A stretch of DNA of 7,406 nt from Deltaproteobacteria bacterium (GTDB lineage: Bacteria; Desulfobacterota; UBA8473). Below are positions 4,268 through 7,406 of the stretch, in pieces. The notes beneath the pieces were generated by a model. The model saw nothing but the letters and a program-made list of their open reading frames with translations. It was not told where the DNA came from and made no database searches. The DNA lies in contig DAOWME010000153.1 of assembly GCA_030643245.1 (NCBI GenBank), forward strand, positions 1 to 7,406. Reading direction: 5' to 3'. A program made the translations under genes and the position numbers. Within the stretch, counting starts at the first letter, position 1, and each line of letters starts with the position of its first letter.

Positions 4268-5563
4268 CTACTTGTGGGTCTTTTTTTCCTGAGATCGATC
4301 GAGAGCTTTTTTTCCGATATCCTGTCGGTAGTGGACCCCTTTCCAGTGGATTTTTTCCACTGCGTCATATGCGAGAGCAATAGCCTCTTCAATCCCCGAT
4401 CCTATAGCTGTCACGCAGAGAACCCTTCCTCCGCTGGTAACCGTCTTTCCAGACTTCAGTGCAGTTCCCGCATGAAACACTTCAATATCCTTCCTGTTTG
4501 AAACTTTTTCTAAGCCAATAACCTCAAAACCGTTCTCATAACTCCCTGGATACCCCTCACATGCCATGACAATAGACACGGCAGCCCTCTCATCCCATTC
4601 GATCTTTATTTGAGAAAGCGTTCCATCTATGGTGGCCTCCAATACCGGGATGATATCGCTCTTCATCCTCATGACCAGAGGTTGCGTCTCAGGATCGCCG
4701 AACCTGGCGTTGAATTCCAGCACCTTTGGTTTCCCGTCGGAGATCATCAGTCCTGCGTATAGAACGCCTTTATATGTCCTTCCCTCAGCAACCATACCCC
4801 TTATGGTGGGTATCATAATTTCGTTCATTATCTTTCTGTATAAATCCTCTGTTACGATAGGAGCGGGTGAATATGCCCCCATCCCACCGGTGTTTGGCCC
4901 CTTATCGCCATCAAATACCGGCTTATGATCCTGGGAAGTTGGCAGTGGGATTGCCGTCTTGCCATCTGTAAAGACCAGAAAGGATGCCTCTTCACCGACC
5001 AGAAGGTCCTCAACGACTATCTTTTCCCCCGCATCTCCAAACGCTTTTTTAATCATAATAAGATCTACTGCGTCTATGGCATCTTGTACATTATGTGCGG
5101 GAATGACTCCTTTCCCTGCGGCCAGGCCATCGGCTTTGATTACCACAGGAGAACCGATCTCTTTTATATACGCAACGGCTTCGTCTCTAGAGGTGAATGT
5201 GCAGTATTTCGCTGTGGGTATACCGTATTTCTTCATGAGGTCTTTGGCAAAGGACTTACTGCCTTCAATCTTTGATGCTTTTTTGCTTGCACCAAATATC
5301 CGCAGCTTTTCTCTCTCAAACTCGCCGACTATCCCCAAGGTCAGGGGCAACTCCGGACCAACTACAGTAAGATCTATCCTCTTCTCCTTTACGAATTTCT
5401 TAAGAGACAATATGTCTGTAGCCTCGATGTCAATGCACTCTGCTAAGCTTCTGAGTCCCCCATTGCCCGGAGCACAGAATATCTTTGACACCCTCGGACT
5501 TTGGTTAATCTTCCAGACTAGGGAATGCTCCCGACCCCCTGAACCGATTACTAATACCTTCAC
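4268..5563 (-). CDS. purD: Phosphoribosylamine-glycine ligase PurD (GAR synthetase)
   Basis: PurD joins glycine to 5-phosphoribosylamine using ATP, giving glycinamide ribonucleotide, step two of de novo purine synthesis, in the cytoplasm. All 431 residues fit the family. The N-domain begins VLVIGSGGREHSLVW (3-17) with APGNGG (31-36) and VVGPELPLTLGI (67-78). The ATP-grasp domain includes SKSFAKDLMKKYGIPTA (102-118), VIKADGLAAGKGV (141-153), the family signature QDHKPVFDGDKGPNTGGMGA (211-230) and the metal-binding stretch LEFNARFGDPETQ (282-294). A C-domain follows. The start is GTG at 5563, supported by AGGAG (5575-5571) seven bases upstream. The first 59 bases overlap the end of the lipoprotein gene, and the next gene begins 10 bases after the stop. 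It appears complete and functional. Confidence 0.97.
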   Translation of the reverse strand: MKVLVIGSGGREHSLVWKINQSPRVSKIFCAPGNGGLRSLAECIDIEATDILSLKKFVKEKRIDLTVVGPELPLTLGIVGEFEREKLRIFGASKKASKIEGSKSFAKDLMKKYGIPTAKYCTFTSRDEAVAYIKEIGSPVVIKADGLAAGKGVIPAHNVQDAIDAVDLIMIKKAFGDAGEKIVVEDLLVGEEASFLVFTDGKTAIPLPTSQDHKPVFDGDKGPNTGGMGAYSPAPIVTEDLYRKIMNEIMIPTIRGMVAEGRTYKGVLYAGLMISDGKPKVLEFNARFGDPETQPLVMRMKSDIIPVLEATIDGTLSQIKIEWDERAAVSIVMACEGYPGSYENGFEVIGLEKVSNRKDIEVFHAGTALKSGKTVTSGGRVLCVTAIGSGIEEAIALAYDAVEKIHWKGVHYRQDIGKKALDRSQEKKTHK

Positions 5564-7115
5564 ATTCTATCTCCTGTCCATTATTGACTATAGAGACTAC
5601 CCGTTGAATGCCACTTGTAGGGCTTGAAGTCTTCCATCTTATCAGCCATGGAACATAAAAAAGTTTAATGGCATTTATACCATCGACGTGTCTGTATTCG
5701 AAAAGCCCTTTTAATATAGAAAAAAAGCGTCGATCTCCTTCTTTTTCATGAGCGAATATAAATGTTAGCTCAAAGAACTCTTTGCTGTCGGTCCTTTTAT
5801 GTCTGTATAGCCCCCACAGGAATCTAGACTCCATATAGCCCCTAGAATCTCCAATATATTCATAAAGCCTGAAGAGTGGGGCATAGTTCCTCTCAAACCC
5901 CTCATCTTCTATGGGTATGATCTCTGGGAATGAAAATTTCGTAAGGCCGTCCGCCTTCCTGTCATAATAGAACAAGGGCCATATCCTTAGAGAAGTGGAA
6001 TCTTTGGAGCCATCTTTCCATACTTTTTTTTGATATTTATCTAAGAGGAGAAATCTATATGTTCTTTCCTCGTAGTCCTTAAAAATGTCTTTTCTATGAG
6101 TGTATATGGGCCATAGAAAGAAGCCGCTTTTTGAATCATCTTTTTCCTTGTATCCGTATATGGGGAAAAACCTGAAGTTTTCCAACCCTTCCCCTTTCCC
6201 ATAATGGAGGATGGGCCAGGGCATATCCCATCCCTTATAGTTTTTTGTTCTGTTGATGGTATGGTTGAAAAAAGGCCAAAGAAATGACCTTGATTCCTTG
6301 TCGGGTGAATGCGAGCTCACGAATAATGGGAGTGCCGCTGTAAAGGTTCTGGGGTTGTCTGTATCTAAATCGGTTTTCTGAAAGAAGAATATCGGCCATA
6401 ATGCATAATACTTGGAATACTCATCTTCTTTTTCCTCCTGTCCGTAAAGAGGCCATATCCTCCACCCGCTTTTCCCTCCTCCGGTGGTGCGGGAGAATAT
6501 GGGCCAGAGAATATTTTGTGTCCGGGAGCCACCCTCTTTTGAATCCGAGTAAAGAGGCCAGAGGAAAAAGCGGATCCGGTCCTTTCCAAACCTGTGGCTT
6601 AACCTTCCGTATATAGGAAAAACCCCCCAGTAATTCTTATTCTCTTCATCTTTACCCCAGAAGACAGGAAAGAAGCCGAAATCCGAGGGCTTCTTCGATT
6701 CTTCTGATAGGTCCTTGTGGGAAGAAAAAAGGGGTATAAACCGGGAGACCCTTTCTTTTTCGGTCACCCTATATTTGCCAAGAGGGTATAGATACTCTAC
6801 TTCCTTAAACAGCCCTTCTTCCTTTTTCCTAACATAAAAGAATGGTCTAAGGCCGTATTCTTTCTTTTTCGGTTTAGATTTAAAGGTAAATAAAGGACCG
6901 ATGGCATCGAATTGAGTATACTCCTCGCCGGTATCCTTGTCATAATTGAAGAAAGGCTCCATATTCAACCTCCGGTTATCCGTGAAAGAGGTGGCGCATC
7001 CACAGGAAAGGATTATGAGGAGAAGAGCCATTATGGAGAGCGGCGGCTTACTTATTAGTCTGTTACTGCATGTAATTACAGGATGGTAGTTGGCCATTCG
7101 GGCATTTCCCCCCAT
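5505..7115 (-). CDS. Predicted lipoprotein with about 17 aromatic-proline (WPLF-type) repeats
   Basis: I do not recognise a characterised family. The 536-residue product starts with a basic N-region and a hydrophobic stretch (PLSIMALLLIILSCGC) ending in a lipobox-like ILSC, so Cys38 is the likely lipid-modified residue; Cys40 is possible. After it, a motif of aromatic or aliphatic residue, Pro, Leu/Ile/Phe, Phe/Tyr recurs every 13 to 45 residues, most often about 16 to 20. Examples are FPVF (149), FPIY (166), WPLY (186), WPIF (204), WPLY (221), WPIF (240), WPFF (280), FPIY (317), WPIY (335) and WPLF (379). The spacing segments are charged and Gly/Ser-rich, as in an all-beta repeat fold at the cell envelope. 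The start at 7115 is uncertain. A second ATG at 7097 has GGGGGG (7113-7108) ten bases upstream and also keeps the signal peptide. The last 20 codons overlap purD. It heads the purine operon. Confidence 0.85.
   Translation of the reverse strand: MGGNARMANYHPVITCSNRLISKPPLSIMALLLIILSCGCATSFTDNRRLNMEPFFNYDKDTGEEYTQFDAIGPLFTFKSKPKKKEYGLRPFFYVRKKEEGLFKEVEYLYPLGKYRVTEKERVSRFIPLFSSHKDLSEESKKPSDFGFFPVFWGKDEENKNYWGVFPIYGRLSHRFGKDRIRFFLWPLYSDSKEGGSRTQNILWPIFSRTTGGGKSGWRIWPLYGQEEKEDEYSKYYALWPIFFFQKTDLDTDNPRTFTAALPLFVSSHSPDKESRSFLWPFFNHTINRTKNYKGWDMPWPILHYGKGEGLENFRFFPIYGYKEKDDSKSGFFLWPIYTHRKDIFKDYEERTYRFLLLDKYQKKVWKDGSKDSTSLRIWPLFYYDRKADGLTKFSFPEIIPIEDEGFERNYAPLFRLYEYIGDSRGYMESRFLWGLYRHKRTDSKEFFELTFIFAHEKEGDRRFFSILKGLFEYRHVDGINAIKLFYVPWLIRWKTSSPTSGIQRVVSIVNNGQEIECEGISNRFRGSGAFPSLED
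5571..5575 (-). promoter_or_regulatory. Ribosome-binding site that fixes the purD GTG start
   Basis: AGGAG on the minus strand lies seven bases before GTG at 5563 and inside the coding sequence of the preceding lipoprotein gene. It supports the GTG start and independent ribosome entry despite the 59-base overlap. Confidence 0.75.
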
Positions 7116-7176
7116 CTGCTTTTTATTCTCATCCTGTCCCCCTCGGCTTTCATTGGACAGTGCTTAGGGTGGGGAC

Positions 7177-7253
7177 GAAATAACTTCCCCATTTGTGCAT
7201 CTCATCTTCAGGCCATCTTTGCCCGATCTTCAAACACAAAATCCTCAAAATAG
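7177..7253 (-). repeat. Dispersed repeat core, copy 2
   Basis: It is identical to 1518-1594 except at three positions, in the same orientation. The similarity can be carried left to TTAGGG at 7164, with a local rearrangement (TGGG inserted, GAGGCC missing) relative to copy 1. To the right it stops abruptly at 7253, and no matching right terminal repeat is visible, so this copy looks truncated or diverged. On the minus strand it ends 62 bases before the lipoprotein ATG. The frame ending YFEDFVFEDRAKMA and TGA is preserved. Confidence 0.85.
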
Positions 7254-7368
7254 TTGGACCTGTGCAGTTGAGCAGGATTGCGTTAAGCGCCGGCTGCTTG
7301 CTTCGTTTGCTTCTTATACGTAAGGACCTGGCCAACTTTTAAAATAGACATACGAGACTTTTCATCCC

Positions 7369-7374
7369 ATTATA
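7369..7374 (-). promoter_or_regulatory. Possible -10 element for the lipoprotein-purine operon
   Basis: A perfect TATAAT lies on the minus strand about 254 bases upstream of the lipoprotein ATG, with TG immediately before it. No good -35 is found 16 to 18 bases upstream, so support is weak. If used, it would place the second repeat copy inside the operon leader. Confidence 0.25.
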
Positions 7375-7406
7375 CATTCAGCCTTATGCAAGACTGTAGT
7401 TCATAA

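Larger units (their letters stand above)
7116..7406. other. Leader region upstream of the lipoprotein-purine operon
   Basis: The 291 bases hold the second copy of the dispersed repeat and a -10-like TATAAT near the right edge. A minus-strand frame from 7335 to 7150 is open for 61 codons but begins with TTG and includes the repeat; I do not accept it as a gene. I recognise no purine riboswitch and no clear PurR-type operator here. Confidence 0.6.

Noticed and set aside
4258..4392. Longer start at 4392 for the TPR-containing protein
   Set aside because: The extra 45 residues lie inside purD in another frame; the ATG at 4257 follows the purD stop by 10 bases, matching the next junction.
4959..5627. 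Plus-strand frame of 222 codons
   Set aside because: It lies wholly opposite purD and the lipoprotein tail, has low-complexity composition and no ribosome site; it is a shadow of the minus-strand genes.
7150..7335. Minus-strand frame of 61 codons including KIGQRWPEDEMHKWGSYF
   Set aside because: It begins with TTG and has no ribosome site. The conserved part is only the dispersed repeat, whose other frame has fewer replacement differences between copies.
7116..7406. A purine riboswitch or PurR operator upstream of the purine operon
   Set aside because: I looked for a recognisable conserved core and symmetric operator and saw none; only the dispersed repeat and a bare -10 are visible.
1..7406. 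CRISPR array, tRNA, rRNA or defence system
   Set aside because: There are no regularly spaced direct repeats, no cloverleaf or rRNA-like sequence, and no nuclease, helicase, toxin or reverse transcriptase motif among the open frames.

Overview
The window looks like a chromosomal segment of a Gram-negative bacterium of the Desulfobacterota (former Deltaproteobacteria). This rests on remembered resemblance of the MreB, RodZ and PurD/PurE sequences to that group and on a lipoprotein with a signal peptide; no search was run. Base composition is moderate and fairly even. No rRNA, tRNA, CRISPR array or intact transposase gene was found.

Layout. Bases 1-369 hold the open 5' end of a possible unidentified minus-strand gene, a long imperfect inverted repeat (112-222) enclosing an intrinsic terminator that reads leftward, and a start-less open frame on the plus strand. 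mreB (370-1410, minus) follows with all actin-fold ATP-binding motifs; no mreC is visible in the 369 bases beyond it. The 710-base gap between mreB and the divergent rodZ is the most structured part of the window. It contains a short MITE-like element with 24-bp terminal inverted repeats (1504-1690), two related leftward sigma70-type promoters 225 bases apart, a hairpin with a T-run, and a rightward extended -10 promoter that would start the rodZ transcript almost at its ATG. rodZ (2121-2954, plus) meets the stop of purE head-on with 6 bases between them.

Bases 2961-7115 form a tight leftward cluster. In transcription order it is a lipoprotein with about 17 aromatic-proline repeats, purD, an unidentified protein with a C-terminal TPR-like segment, and purE. 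The junctions are a 59-base overlap, a 10-base gap and a 10-base gap, so this is almost certainly one operon with translational coupling. PurD makes glycinamide ribonucleotide (step 2) and PurE converts N5-CAIR to CAIR (step 6) of de novo purine synthesis. The two unidentified genes have no obvious purine role.

Bases 7116-7406 hold a second copy (7177-7253) of the 77-base core of the MITE-like element. It lies in the same orientation as the first, again just upstream of a minus-strand gene. The best candidates for something undescribed are this element as a 5' leader sequence, the duplicated mreB promoters, the nearly leaderless rodZ start, and the repeat-rich lipoprotein.
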